Shown: positions 1 through 8,327 of the stretch, one piece after another
How the letters are laid out: every line of letters starts with the position of its first letter
Numbering within the stretch: the stretch's first letter is position 1
Assembly (NCBI GenBank): GCA_905199855.1
Contig: CAJKHY010000012.1
Span: 1 to 27,659 of the forward strand
Direction: 5' to 3'
From: an uncultured Clostridium sp.
GTDB lineage: Bacteria > Bacillota_I > Bacilli_A > RF39 > UBA660
DNA length: 27,659 bases
The notes under the pieces: generated by a model
What the model was told of the DNA's origin: nothing
The model's input: the letters and a program-made list of their open reading frames with translations, nothing else
The model's database searches: none
Program-made: the position numbers and the translations under genes

Positions 1-186
1 ATTACTATCTAATTTATCAAATAATTCTTTATAAGTTTTTATATCAATTCCCTCTTCAAAAGTAATAACATAACTATTTATTCCATCATCAGTAAATACC
101 ATTTTAGTCTTTTCACTTTGATTAAAACCTAAAAAAAAGGAACATATAAAAGTAATTAACATCAAATAATAGACAAATTTCTTCAT
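1..186 (-). CDS. Partial CDS: N-terminus of a secreted or membrane-anchored protein
   Basis: This is the first 62 codons of a gene that runs off the left edge of the window. The reading frame is open from an ATG at 184-186, preceded by an AGGTGA ribosome site. The product starts MKKFVYYLMLITFICSFFLG, a short basic start followed by a hydrophobic stretch, so it looks like a signal peptide or N-terminal anchor. No lipobox cysteine is visible at the usual place. The remaining 40 or so residues are hydrophilic and match no family I recognise. The function is unknown. Confidence 0.6.
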   Translation of the reverse strand, partial: MKKFVYYLMLITFICSFFLGFNQSEKTKMVFTDDGINSYVITFEEGIDIKTYKELFDKLDSN

Positions 187-239
187 ATTTTTCACCTATT
201 AGTAATATGATAAAATAATATTATTTTAATACCTAATTA

Positions 240-926
240 TTGATTTTTTTTATAAATTTATTTATAATATTTCTTGTGATTTATATGAAGTATCTATTTA
301 AAGAAAAAAATTTTATCTATCTTATCAGTATCTTAATAAGTTTTCAAAGCCTTATTTATTTTTTAACTAAACTTTTTCAAAACAATTATCATTTATTAGA
401 AAGTAAAATAGATTTATATATTCCTTTTATCCCTTATTTTGTTTATTTTTATATTATATGGTACCTAGCAATTATTCTTATTCCCTACCTACTTTATTTA
501 AAAGATAAATTAACGTTTTATAAATATTACCTAAGTTATATCTTAACCATTATTATATCAGGAATTATTTATATAATATATCCTACTAAAATATTAAGAC
601 CAAATATTATTACAAATAACATATCCACATTTCTAGTTAACACCATTTATAAATTAGATAATCCTCCAATAAACTTACTACCTAGCATGCATTGTAGTTT
701 CTGCTTTCTATTTATTTTTAGTACTCTATTAAATAAAAACATAGAAAAAAAATATAGACTCATTATCTTAATCTTATCTATATTAATTATATTATCAACA
801 GTATTTATTAAACAACATTTAATAATTGATATTATAGCTTCATTTATTGTTTCATCACTTACTTTTATCTTAATTAAATATACTAAATTAAACCAAATAT
901 TAATTCGATTAAACCTAGTAAAATAA
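240..926 (+). CDS. PAP2-superfamily integral membrane protein (lipid phosphatase or phosphotransferase-like)
   Basis: The protein is about 228 residues, strongly hydrophobic, with roughly six membrane segments. It carries the three-part PAP2 signature spread over its second half: KILRPN around residue 120, PSMHCS around 149 (PSGH-like), and IKQHLIIDIIAS near 195, giving the paired His and the following Asp. This resembles the inositolphosphotransferase-like (AUR1-like) branch more than classic PgpB. The substrate is presumably a membrane lipid phosphate and cannot be specified. The start is uncertain: TTG at 240 is the first start codon after an in-frame stop at 234-236, and an ATG at 285 is the alternative; neither has a clear ribosome site. 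The gene converges on the CDP-alcohol phosphotransferase gene and their 3' ends overlap by 44 bp, suggesting a shared theme of phospholipid head groups. Confidence 0.75.
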   Translation: MIFFINLFIIFLVIYMKYLFKEKNFIYLISILISFQSLIYFLTKLFQNNYHLLESKIDLYIPFIPYFVYFYIIWYLAIILIPYLLYLKDKLTFYKYYLSYILTIIISGIIYIIYPTKILRPNIITNNISTFLVNTIYKLDNPPINLLPSMHCSFCFLFIFSTLLNKNIEKKYRLIILILSILIILSTVFIKQHLIIDIIASFIVSSLTFILIKYTKLNQILIRLNLVK

Positions 927-1491
927 ATATTATCATAACCTTTAAACTAGGTTTTTTTATTTTAATCTTAGAAACAAATAAAAATGATATCAAAATAATA
1001 CCCATTAAATAAACTAATTCAAAATATGTACCTAACACATCCTTTAAAGCATAAATAAGCGGAAATATTAAAGCCACACTAGTAACAGGAAGCCCCGTAT
1101 AACATTTTAAAACACTATTATCATTATCTTGCCTAGTAATCTCTAAAACATTAAAATATGCAAGCCTTATCAAAGCACATAATACATATAAAATCAAAAA
1201 TATAAAATGATAATATTTATTTAACCCAATTGCATAACCAATAATAATAGGTAAAATACCAAAACAAACCAAATCACTAAGTGAATCTATTTGAATACCA
1301 TAGTTAATTTCTTCTTTACTTCTCTTCTTTGTCCTAGCCACTTTACCATCAAACATATCAAAAAGTCCACAGAATAAAAGACATACAACACTATAAAATA
1401 AATTACCATTTAAAGCCATAAAAATACCTAAAACACCTGTAGATAAACCCAAATAAGTAAGTATTACTGTATAATTATAAAATCCTATCAT
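883..1491 (-). CDS. pssA: CDP-alcohol phosphatidyltransferase, phosphatidylserine synthase-like
   Basis: This 202-residue membrane enzyme should transfer a phosphatidyl group from CDP-diacylglycerol to an alcohol, most likely serine. The family motif is intact: Asp45, Asp48-Gly49, Ala52-Arg53, Gly65, Asp69 and Asp73 (DMFDG...AR...GIQIDSLSD). The spacing between AR and G is about three residues longer than in the textbook pattern, which I associate with clostridial PssA-like proteins. Roughly six hydrophobic segments follow. The ATG at 1489-1491 has GAGG upstream. The stop is inside the 3' end of the converging PAP2 gene. Serine as the acceptor is an inference; phosphatidylglycerol or other products are possible. 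No decarboxylase gene is present in the window. Confidence 0.8.
   Translation of the reverse strand: MIGFYNYTVILTYLGLSTGVLGIFMALNGNLFYSVVCLLFCGLFDMFDGKVARTKKRSKEEINYGIQIDSLSDLVCFGILPIIIGYAIGLNKYYHFIFLILYVLCALIRLAYFNVLEITRQDNDNSVLKCYTGLPVTSVALIFPLIYALKDVLGTYFELVYLMGIILISFLFVSKIKIKKPSLKVMIIFILLGLIELIFGLI
911..958 (+). terminator. Intrinsic terminator of the PAP2 gene, lying inside the opposing gene
   Basis: A 9-bp stem (AAACCTAGT at 911-919 pairing with ACTAGGTTT at 946-954) is followed by a T run to 958. The loop is about 26 nt. On the minus strand there is no U run after the hairpin, so it should act only on plus-strand transcripts. It lies within the last codons of the convergent CDS 883-1491. 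Confidence 0.6.
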
Positions 1492-1509
1492 AAATTACCT
1501 CACAAAAGA

Positions 1510-1538
1510 ATTGTAACATAATTTCATATCATTTACAA
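1510..1538 (-). promoter_or_regulatory. Sigma-A promoter of pssA
   Basis: Read on the minus strand, TTGTAA (1533-1538) and TACAAT (1510-1515) are separated by exactly 17 nt, and the -10 is preceded by TGT, an extended -10. The start codon is about 19 bp downstream of the -10. Confidence 0.6.
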
Positions 1539-1558
1539 CAAATTTAACTCTAAAATTC

Positions 1559-2272
1559 TTATTCCAAAATAGTACTATACTTAGAATCAACATTTTTCTC
1601 ATAAATAACTAACTTATTATTACTATCAAGCGTTGCTAATAAAATATTATCTAATAAATATCCATTCACCTTAAGTTCCTTAAGTAACCAAGATTCATCT
1701 TTATTCATAACATTAAGATTATGTTTCATAATTTTAGTATCTATAATAACATTAGAAACAAGAATAGATTTCTCTATTTTTAACTTCATATCTTTTTTAG
1801 TTACAGGCTTATCTTTATCACTAGGCAAAAAACTAATACGCCCATTACTCTCCATAATAGCATACTCTACCTCTTCTAAATTAAAATATCCCGCATTCCT
1901 AGCCTCTTCTAATAAATCATTAATATCAAACTTAACTTTTTCCAAACCTTTTTCAATTATTTTACCATTTTCAATAATCATTGTTGGAGTACCAGTAAAA
2001 ATTCTTCTAAATTTAATACTTTTTAACGTAAGATAAGAAATCATTGCATTAAAACAAGCATAAATTAACATGGCAATTATTCCATCTACTAAATTCTTAT
2101 TTGTATCCAAAGATATATCCGCAGCAATTGAACCTATCGTAATACCTACAACATAATCAAAAATATTTAACTGAGATATTTGTTTTTTACCCATCAATTT
2201 AGTAAAGATAAACAAAGTAATTAAAGAAATTATTGTCCTTATAATAACATCTATAATTGTATTAAAATTCAT
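1559..2272 (-). CDS. DUF421 (YetF/YcaP-family) membrane protein
   Basis: The protein is about 237 residues. Three N-terminal hydrophobic segments (roughly residues 5-25, 35-55, 60-85) carry the family hallmark region around KLMGKKQISQLNIFDYVVGI. Two soluble repeats of about 70 residues follow, including GTPTMIIENGKI, EEARNAGY and the acidic VEYAIMESNGRISFLP segment. This fits the DUF421 family, whose members in Bacillus are spore or general membrane proteins of unclear function. A TTG four codons upstream would extend the frame to 2284. I prefer the ATG at 2270-2272 because GGTGA lies six bases before it. The gene stands alone, divergent from the SPFH gene. Confidence 0.8.
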   Translation of the reverse strand: MNFNTIIDVIIRTIISLITLFIFTKLMGKKQISQLNIFDYVVGITIGSIAADISLDTNKNLVDGIIAMLIYACFNAMISYLTLKSIKFRRIFTGTPTMIIENGKIIEKGLEKVKFDINDLLEEARNAGYFNLEEVEYAIMESNGRISFLPSDKDKPVTKKDMKLKIEKSILVSNVIIDTKIMKHNLNVMNKDESWLLKELKVNGYLLDNILLATLDSNNKLVIYEKNVDSKYSTILE

Positions 2273-2341
2273 ATTATTCACCAATTTTATTATTCACATA
2301 TACATGCAATTTATACTTTTTTTTAAAATAATACGTTACTT

Positions 2342-2387
2342 TTGACAAAATCAAACAAATATGCTATAATCTTATCAGTTGGAGGGG
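2342..2387 (+). promoter_or_regulatory. Near-consensus promoter and strong RBS of the SPFH gene
   Basis: TTGACA (2342-2347), a 17-nt spacer and TATAAT (2365-2370) give a perfect sigma-A core promoter, and TGC just before the -10 adds an extended element. GGAGGGG at 2381-2387 is the ribosome site for the ATG at 2395. This predicts high constitutive expression with a very short leader. Confidence 0.85.
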
Positions 2388-2394
2388 AATTATT

Positions 2395-3315
2395 ATGGAT
2401 AATAAAGAAGAAAAAAGAAAAATTACTAACAACATTAATTTAATGCCTGAAGGTGCTAACGAAGAAGACTACAAAGGATTTAAATTTAAATTATTTAGAG
2501 TTGTACCTGAAAATGTCGCAGTAATTAGAAAAGGATGGATAACAGGACGTATTACTGTCAAAGGTTCTGGATTAAGATTCTTTCCATGGTTCGATACTAA
2601 ATTAATATCAGTAGCATCAAAGAATATTGACTTTCCACCAGAAGAATTTAAAACAAGTGATGGTATTATGGTTAAAATAGACATAGCCGCAACAATTAAA
2701 GTGGTAGATCCTTATAAATTTGAAACAAAAGGTTTAAACCCACTTCAAGAATTAGCCGTTGTTACTAAATCAGTAATAAGAAATTTTGTTGAATCATTAG
2801 ATGCTAAAGACTTAACTAAAGACATAAACAATTTAGATAATATCTGTCAAGACCGTAGATTTCTTAAATTTGAGAAAAAATATGGCGTTAGAATTACTGA
2901 TGTTCAATTTGAAAACATCGAATTACCTGATTCATTAAAAGCAGATTATGAAAAAACATTAATGCAAGAAAATGAAAACAAAAGAAGAATTGCCGAAGCA
3001 GAAGCAAATAAAAAAATTGCAGATTTAGAAGCCGAAAAAATTAGAATTAAAGGATCAGCTGAAGCACAAGCAAGAGCACAACTTCAAAATATACCTTTAG
3101 AACAATTATTTAGTCTTTTAGAAAAATCAGGTATGACAAATGACCAAATAAATAATTTTATCAATGGTTATATTTATGCTAATAGTCCAAATGGTAAAGT
3201 TGTTAATATTGTTGGTAATACTACAAATAATAGTACCATGCCTGAAACAATAGCTTCTGTTGAAGCAGTTCAAAATAGTAACAATAATAGTCTTGTTGGT
3301 AGGAGAAAAAGATAA
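2395..3315 (+). CDS. SPFH/band-7 domain protein without an obvious membrane anchor
   Basis: The protein is 306 residues. An SPFH-type domain spans about residues 30-190: FRVVPENVAVIRKG, then GSGLRFFPWFDTK, then TSDGIMVKIDIAATIKVVDP and a long helical ISLES-like section ending ELPDSLKADYEKTLMQ. A charged, Ala/Glu/Lys-rich coiled coil follows at about 190-225 (EAEANKKIADLEAEK), then a Leu-rich helix and a polar Asn-rich tail ending RRKR. Stomatin and flotillin relatives are scaffold proteins of membrane microdomains. Unlike most, I see no N-terminal transmembrane or hairpin segment, so membrane attachment would need a partner or lipid binding. The gene is monocistronic behind an excellent promoter. 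The family call is solid; the role is not known. Confidence 0.8.
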   Translation: MDNKEEKRKITNNINLMPEGANEEDYKGFKFKLFRVVPENVAVIRKGWITGRITVKGSGLRFFPWFDTKLISVASKNIDFPPEEFKTSDGIMVKIDIAATIKVVDPYKFETKGLNPLQELAVVTKSVIRNFVESLDAKDLTKDINNLDNICQDRRFLKFEKKYGVRITDVQFENIELPDSLKADYEKTLMQENENKRRIAEAEANKKIADLEAEKIRIKGSAEAQARAQLQNIPLEQLFSLLEKSGMTNDQINNFINGYIYANSPNGKVVNIVGNTTNNSTMPETIASVEAVQNSNNNSLVGRRKR

Positions 3316-3335
3316 GTTAAATACTTATTTTTTTT
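3312..3335 (+). terminator. Weak intrinsic terminator of the SPFH gene
   Basis: ATAAGT (3312-3317) pairs with ACTTAT (3323-3328) across a five-base loop, and a T run continues to 3335. The stem is short and AT-rich and overlaps the stop codon of the SPFH gene. Confidence 0.45.
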
Positions 3336-3400
3336 ATTACAACATTTTAATATTTTTAATTTTAGTCATAAACAACACTTCTAAAAAAAATAAAAGTCAA

Positions 3401-3439
3401 TTAAAGAAAAAAAACTAGAAATTAAATTTCTAATTTTTT
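3401..3439 (-). terminator. Bidirectional-looking terminator after the ABC exporter genes
   Basis: TAGAAATT (3416-3423) pairs with AATTTCTA (3425-3432). On the minus strand the hairpin is followed by a U-rich run (complement of the A tract 3403-3414). On the plus strand a T run at 3433-3440 follows, so it could end transcription from both sides. It sits just after the stop of the ABC subunit gene. Confidence 0.6.
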
Positions 3440-5229
3440 TAATCATTTTCAAATTGTGAATTATAAATACTAGCATAAAATCCATTCTTCTTAAGCAATT
3501 CCTTATGCTTACCTACTTCTACTATATTACCATCATTCATTACTAATATTAAATCAGCATTCTTTATAGTAGATAACCTATGTGCTATTATAAAACTAGT
3601 TCTATTCTCCATAAGTTTATCCATAGCCTTTTGAATTAAAATCTCTGTCCTTGTATCAACATTAGAAGTAGCCTCATCTAAAATTAGAATTTTAGGATCT
3701 TTTAAAATAACTCTAGCAATCGTAAGCAACTGCTTTTGACCGGCAGAAATATTACTAGTTTCTTCATCTATCTGCATATCATAACCAAGTGGATTAGTTT
3801 TAATAAAATGGTCAATATATGAAGCCTTACCAACCTCCTCTATCTCTTTCATACTAGCATTTAATTTACCATAACTAATATTTTCCTTAACAGTACCATT
3901 AAATAACCAGGTATCTTGTAAAACCATACCAAATACACTTCTTAAACTATCCTTTTTAAACTTTCTAATATCTATTCCATCTAATTTTATAACCCCATCA
4001 TTAACATCATAAAAACGCATTAATAACTTAACTATTGTAGTCTTTCCCGCACCAGTTGGACCAACAATAGCCACTTTTTGACCTTTTTTTATCGTAGCAT
4101 TAAAATTATGAATAATGATCTTATCCTTATCATAACCAAATGATACATTATCAAACTCTATATTACCAACAATATTCTTACTTACCTCTTTCGTTCCATC
4201 TACTTCTTCTGTAACATCCAAAAATTCAAATACCCTCTCACTTGAAGCAACCATAGATTGAATTAAACTAAATATTTGAGCAATACTCATAATTGGAGTA
4301 TTAAAGTTTCTCACATATTGTGAAAACGATAGAATATAACCTATTTCTAATTTACCCCTAGTAGTCAAATAACCTCCTATAATAGCCACGATTACATAAC
4401 CTAAGTTCCCCAAAAAATTCATAACAGGATGGATTAAACCAGATAAAAATTGACCTTTCCAAGTCGCATTATATAAAGTATCATTTAAATCTTCAAACTT
4501 TTTTAATTCTTGCTCTTCGCCATTATAAGATTTAACTATAGAATGTCCCGAATATACTTCTTCCACATGAGAGTTAATATGCCCAATATATTCTTGAGTT
4601 TGATTAAAGTATTTTTGACCTTTAGAAACACTAAACATAAGCAATAATATTCCTATTGGTAATATCAAAATAGAAACCCCAGTTAATAAAGGACTAATAC
4701 TAATCATCATAATAATAATACCTATAAGCATTACAAATGATGATATTATTTGAGTTAAACTTTGATTTAAATTCTCCCCAATTGTATCAATATCATTAGT
4801 AATTCTTGATAAAATATCCCCAGTTTTCTTAGATTCAAAAAACCTAAGAGGTATCTTATTCATTTTAGCTATTACTTTCTTCCTTAATTCATAAGTATAG
4901 TTATTAGAAATATAAGCCATAATAAAACTTTGCAAATAAGTAAATATTGCACTTACCAAATAAATTACTATCAAAATAATTAAGATATGTAATATTTTAT
5001 CAAAGTTAATACCCACACCTGTTTGAAATCTTGAAACCACTCCAGTAGCAATTTCTGTCATAATTTTACCAAGTATTTTAGGTGATACTACCGAAAATAT
5101 AGCACTTATTATAGAAAATATTATAACAATAACAATACCTATTCTATATTTTTTTAAAGTAGTAACAAGTCTTACAATAGTACCCTTAAAATCATTTATC
5201 TTATCATTCGTATTCTTACTTGGTCTCAT
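3439..5229 (-). CDS. Heterodimeric ABC exporter subunit with the catalytically competent ATP site
   Basis: This 596-residue half-transporter has a type IV exporter fold: six membrane segments over about residues 28-330, then a nucleotide-binding domain. Walker A is GPTGAGKT (390-397), the signature is NISAGQ (493-498, a variant of LSGGQ), Walker B is ILILDE with Glu519 as catalytic base, and the switch His is His550. All the catalytic residues are therefore present. Its ATG overlaps the stop of the upstream subunit gene in an ATGA arrangement (5226-5229), so the two are translationally coupled and should form a heterodimer. The variant signature here would complete the partner's degenerate ATP site, as in TM287/288, BmrCD and LmrCD. 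Substrate unknown; the lipid-kinase neighbour may hint at lipids or lipophilic drugs, but that is a guess. Confidence 0.85.
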   Translation of the reverse strand: MRPSKNTNDKINDFKGTIVRLVTTLKKYRIGIVIVIIFSIISAIFSVVSPKILGKIMTEIATGVVSRFQTGVGINFDKILHILIILIVIYLVSAIFTYLQSFIMAYISNNYTYELRKKVIAKMNKIPLRFFESKKTGDILSRITNDIDTIGENLNQSLTQIISSFVMLIGIIIMMISISPLLTGVSILILPIGILLLMFSVSKGQKYFNQTQEYIGHINSHVEEVYSGHSIVKSYNGEEQELKKFEDLNDTLYNATWKGQFLSGLIHPVMNFLGNLGYVIVAIIGGYLTTRGKLEIGYILSFSQYVRNFNTPIMSIAQIFSLIQSMVASSERVFEFLDVTEEVDGTKEVSKNIVGNIEFDNVSFGYDKDKIIIHNFNATIKKGQKVAIVGPTGAGKTTIVKLLMRFYDVNDGVIKLDGIDIRKFKKDSLRSVFGMVLQDTWLFNGTVKENISYGKLNASMKEIEEVGKASYIDHFIKTNPLGYDMQIDEETSNISAGQKQLLTIARVILKDPKILILDEATSNVDTRTEILIQKAMDKLMENRTSFIIAHRLSTIKNADLILVMNDGNIVEVGKHKELLKKNGFYASIYNSQFEND

Positions 5230-7298
5230 GCTAACTCCTCCTTTGATAATTGGGAAGTGGCTATTTCTTTATATACCTTACATTTTTTCATAAGTTCCTT
5301 ATGAGTACCAATTCCTACTACCTTACCATTTTCTAAAACTACTATTTTATCAGCATGCATAATAGTACTAATTCTCTGAGCCACGATTAAAGTAGTAACA
5401 TTGCCTAACTTTTCTTTAATATTCTTTCTTAACTTAGCATCAGTCTTAAAATCTAAAGCAGAAAAACTATCATCAAATATATATACTTTAGGTTTCTTGG
5501 CAATAGCCCTCGCAATAGATAACCTTTGTTTTTGCCCTCCACTTACATTAGTACCTCCTTGAGCTATTTTATAATTGTATCCTTCTTCTTTACTATTAAT
5601 AAAATCATCTGCTAAAGCAATATTTGAAGCAAAAACCATTTGTTTATCACTAATACTACTATTTCCATATTTAATATTTGATTTTATTGTACCAGAAAAA
5701 AGTACCCCCTTTTGAGCTATATAACCAATATTATCTCTTAAATCATGCAGTTTTATATCCTTTATATCTACTCCATCTAATTTTATTTCACCACTTGTAA
5801 CATCATATAATCTTGGTAATAAATTAACTAAAGTACTCTTACCACTTCCAGTAGAACCTATAATAGCCGTAGTCTTTCCTACTTCTGCTGTAAAATTAAT
5901 ATTACTTAATACTTCTTCCTTAGCATTAGGATATTTAAATGAAACATTTCTAAATTCGATCAATCCCTCTACTTCTTTAATATCTTTTGCATTCTCACTA
6001 TCTTTAATTGAAACATTATAATTCAATAATTCACTTATCCTTTTTATTGATACCATAGCTCTTGGTATCATAATAGATACCATTGATAACATAATAAATG
6101 AAGCAATTATTTGTATCGCATATTGAATTAAAGCAAAGACATCACCAAAATTAATAACACCAATATCAATTTTCTTAGCACCTTCCCATAATATCAATAA
6201 AGTAACACCATTCATAACTAAACTTATCATTGGATTAACCAAAGACATCAAACGCTCTACAAAAAGATTTGTTTTTTCTAAATCACTATTTACCTTATCA
6301 AACCTTTTCTCTTCATGTTTTTGATTACTAAATGCTCTTATAACTGGAATACCTGTAACTATCTCCCTTGTTGTTAAATTCAATTTATCTATTAATTTTT
6401 GAACTACTTCAAACTTAGGTAAAGCAATAAACAATAAAGTTAACATCAAACTAATAATACACACAATACCTAAACCAATTATCCAAGTTAATGAAGCATT
6501 ACTATTTAACACTTTTAAAATAGCCCCGATACCCATAATTGGAGCATAAACAACAACTCTCAAAAACATAATTACAAGCATTTGCACACGATTTATATCA
6601 TTAGTCGTTCTCGTAATCAGAGAAGAAGTCCCAAACTTTTTCATATCTACAGTTGAAAAAGTTAATATCTTACTAAAAACACTACTCCTTAACTCTTTAG
6701 CATATTTAGATGCTATCCTAGAACTAAGGTAACTTACCCCAATTGAAACAACCATACATAGTAATGTAATCAATATCATAATAAGACCAGTCTTAAAAAT
6801 ATAATTGCTTTGTATCTTACCAGTATCAACTCCTACTACCTTATATTCACTCTCAATATAATTTAAAATCGATGTTGTCTTTAAAGTCATATCTATTTTC
6901 TTATTTTGATTCAAATAATTAAAAATAGCATCCCCCATAACATTAGATATATCTTCCTTATTATTATAAAGATATATATTCTCATTATCAATAATAGGAT
7001 ATTTCTCCTTATAAGTTAAATATTCTTTTTTACTAATATTAGCAAGTGATATAAGATTATAACTATCTAACACCTTTTTCTCATCTTCTTCATTAACATT
7101 AACTAATATCTTACTCATTTCTTGTTCTCTTAACACCATAGGAAACATAGATTCAATACCCTTATTACCAATACCAATATTAATAATATTAGAAGTATAA
7201 CTAGGTAAATTTAACTCACAAATAGCTTGAACAATCAAAAGTAAAACAGTTAAAAATAAGCATAAAATCATCTTTTTAAGTGGCCTAAAAACCTTCAT
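5226..7298 (-). CDS. Heterodimeric ABC exporter subunit with a degenerate ATP site and a large extracytoplasmic loop
   Basis: This 690-residue half-transporter is the partner of the downstream 596-residue subunit. A first membrane helix (about 10-29) is followed by a loop of roughly 135 hydrophilic residues (30-167) before helix 2, so a sizeable domain should sit outside the cell. The nucleotide-binding domain has Walker A GSTGSGKS (481-488) and a canonical signature VSGGQ (585-589). In Walker B the catalytic Glu is replaced by Asp610 (VYIFDD), and the switch His is Gln641 (IVAQR). This Asp/Gln combination is the known mark of the non-hydrolysing site in heterodimeric exporters. The ATG is at 7296-7298 with GGTGA just upstream. 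The lipid-kinase gene ends 16 bp upstream, suggesting one operon. Confidence 0.85.
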   Translation of the reverse strand: MKVFRPLKKMILCLFLTVLLLIVQAICELNLPSYTSNIINIGIGNKGIESMFPMVLREQEMSKILVNVNEEDEKKVLDSYNLISLANISKKEYLTYKEKYPIIDNENIYLYNNKEDISNVMGDAIFNYLNQNKKIDMTLKTTSILNYIESEYKVVGVDTGKIQSNYIFKTGLIMILITLLCMVVSIGVSYLSSRIASKYAKELRSSVFSKILTFSTVDMKKFGTSSLITRTTNDINRVQMLVIMFLRVVVYAPIMGIGAILKVLNSNASLTWIIGLGIVCIISLMLTLLFIALPKFEVVQKLIDKLNLTTREIVTGIPVIRAFSNQKHEEKRFDKVNSDLEKTNLFVERLMSLVNPMISLVMNGVTLLILWEGAKKIDIGVINFGDVFALIQYAIQIIASFIMLSMVSIMIPRAMVSIKRISELLNYNVSIKDSENAKDIKEVEGLIEFRNVSFKYPNAKEEVLSNINFTAEVGKTTAIIGSTGSGKSTLVNLLPRLYDVTSGEIKLDGVDIKDIKLHDLRDNIGYIAQKGVLFSGTIKSNIKYGNSSISDKQMVFASNIALADDFINSKEEGYNYKIAQGGTNVSGGQKQRLSIARAIAKKPKVYIFDDSFSALDFKTDAKLRKNIKEKLGNVTTLIVAQRISTIMHADKIVVLENGKVVGIGTHKELMKKCKVYKEIATSQLSKEELA

Positions 7299-7314
7299 AT
7301 AATCACCATCCTTT

Positions 7315-8235
7315 TTATTTAATGAATAAGTTTTTTATATTCTTATTAGGTAACATTACCTTAACATCATGAATAATGCTTATATTATATATCTTTCTAT
7401 TATCCACTAACTCTTCCCCATCAACACACCAATTTTTCTTAGGTTTTTTATTAAACTTAATAGTTAAATTATTTGTCTTATGAAAATACATCCCTGCGAC
7501 ATTGTTAATACCATTTGTTTTTAAATTAATAAACGCCTTAATTATATCCTTCTTCTTAGTTAACGTACAAAACAATACCTCAAACCTATCATCATCTAAT
7601 TTAATATTCTTATAAAAATTATTAAAACCTGCTATTCTATTAGCATTAGATATCATAAAAAACGAATATTTTCCTTGATATGTTTCTCCGTCAATAGTAT
7701 ATGTTAATTCATAGTCATTTGTTTTATCAAAAAAAGATTTTATCCCATTATAAAGATATGCTAAATAACCCCATTTCCTCTTTTGACTACTTGTGGTTAA
7801 ATAAGATACATCTAAAAACTTACCAAAACCTGCTACATAAACAAATGGCCTATCATTAACAGTACATATATCCATATTCTTTACAGAACCTTCTAGTAAA
7901 GATTTTAAATTACTGATAATATTCTTAGAATACCCAAACATTGCCCCAATATCATTAGTAGTACCTAAAGGAATATGAGCTAAAAGTAAAGGCTTCTTTC
8001 TTTTTAAATTACCCGTTACTATTTCATTAAAAGTTCCATCCCCACCTAAAGATATAACCAAATCAGTATTATCATTAATATCATCTATTATCTTAAAAGC
8101 ATGATACTTATACTCAGTATAAATAAAATCAACATCATAACCATAACCATTTAATACTTTAATAAAATCAGGAATAAAATTATCATGCATATTTTTACCA
8201 CTATGAGGATTGTAAATAACAACACATTTTTTCAT
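7315..8235 (-). CDS. Diacylglycerol/lipid kinase family protein (DagK/YegS type)
   Basis: The protein is 306 residues. The N-terminal catalytic domain shows NPHSGK (9-14), the GGDGT nucleotide motif (64-68, within LVISLGGDGTFNEIV) and PLGTTND (89-95). The C-terminal beta-sandwich contains the usual GFGKF and late CVDGEE segments. The family phosphorylates diacylglycerol or related lipids with ATP at the membrane surface; in Firmicutes DgkB recycles the diacylglycerol released during lipoteichoic-acid synthesis. Which lipid is used here cannot be told. The ATG at 8233-8235 has GGTGG upstream. It leads an apparent three-gene operon with the ABC exporter. A weak possible promoter (TAGACT, 18-nt spacer, TAAAAT) lies in the 87-bp gap before it. 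Confidence 0.85.
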   Translation of the reverse strand: MKKCVVIYNPHSGKNMHDNFIPDFIKVLNGYGYDVDFIYTEYKYHAFKIIDDINDNTDLVISLGGDGTFNEIVTGNLKRKKPLLLAHIPLGTTNDIGAMFGYSKNIISNLKSLLEGSVKNMDICTVNDRPFVYVAGFGKFLDVSYLTTSSQKRKWGYLAYLYNGIKSFFDKTNDYELTYTIDGETYQGKYSFFMISNANRIAGFNNFYKNIKLDDDRFEVLFCTLTKKKDIIKAFINLKTNGINNVAGMYFHKTNNLTIKFNKKPKKNWCVDGEELVDNRKIYNISIIHDVKVMLPNKNIKNLFIK

Positions 8236-8267
8236 ATAACCACCAAAATTATTTTACTAAAATTTCC

Positions 8268-8327
8268 AAAAAAAGTCTATATATTAAAGTAATTATGTAA
8301 AGAAAAATAGACTAATTATAGTCTATT
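8268..8327 (-). terminator. Terminator after alaS with a second competing hairpin
   Basis: On the minus strand, a 9-bp stem (complement of 8319-8327 with complement of 8306-8314, loop of four) is followed by a U run (A tract 8303-8307). The alaS stop codon lies within the first arm. A third copy of the arm (complement of 8274-8280, ATAGACT) followed by seven U's could pair with the second arm, making an alternative terminator. Confidence 0.7.

Noticed and set aside
5226..5229. Mycoplasma-type code with TGA as tryptophan
   Set aside because: TGA ends the larger ABC subunit in an ATGA overlap and also ends the MgtC gene, and tryptophans are encoded by TGG.
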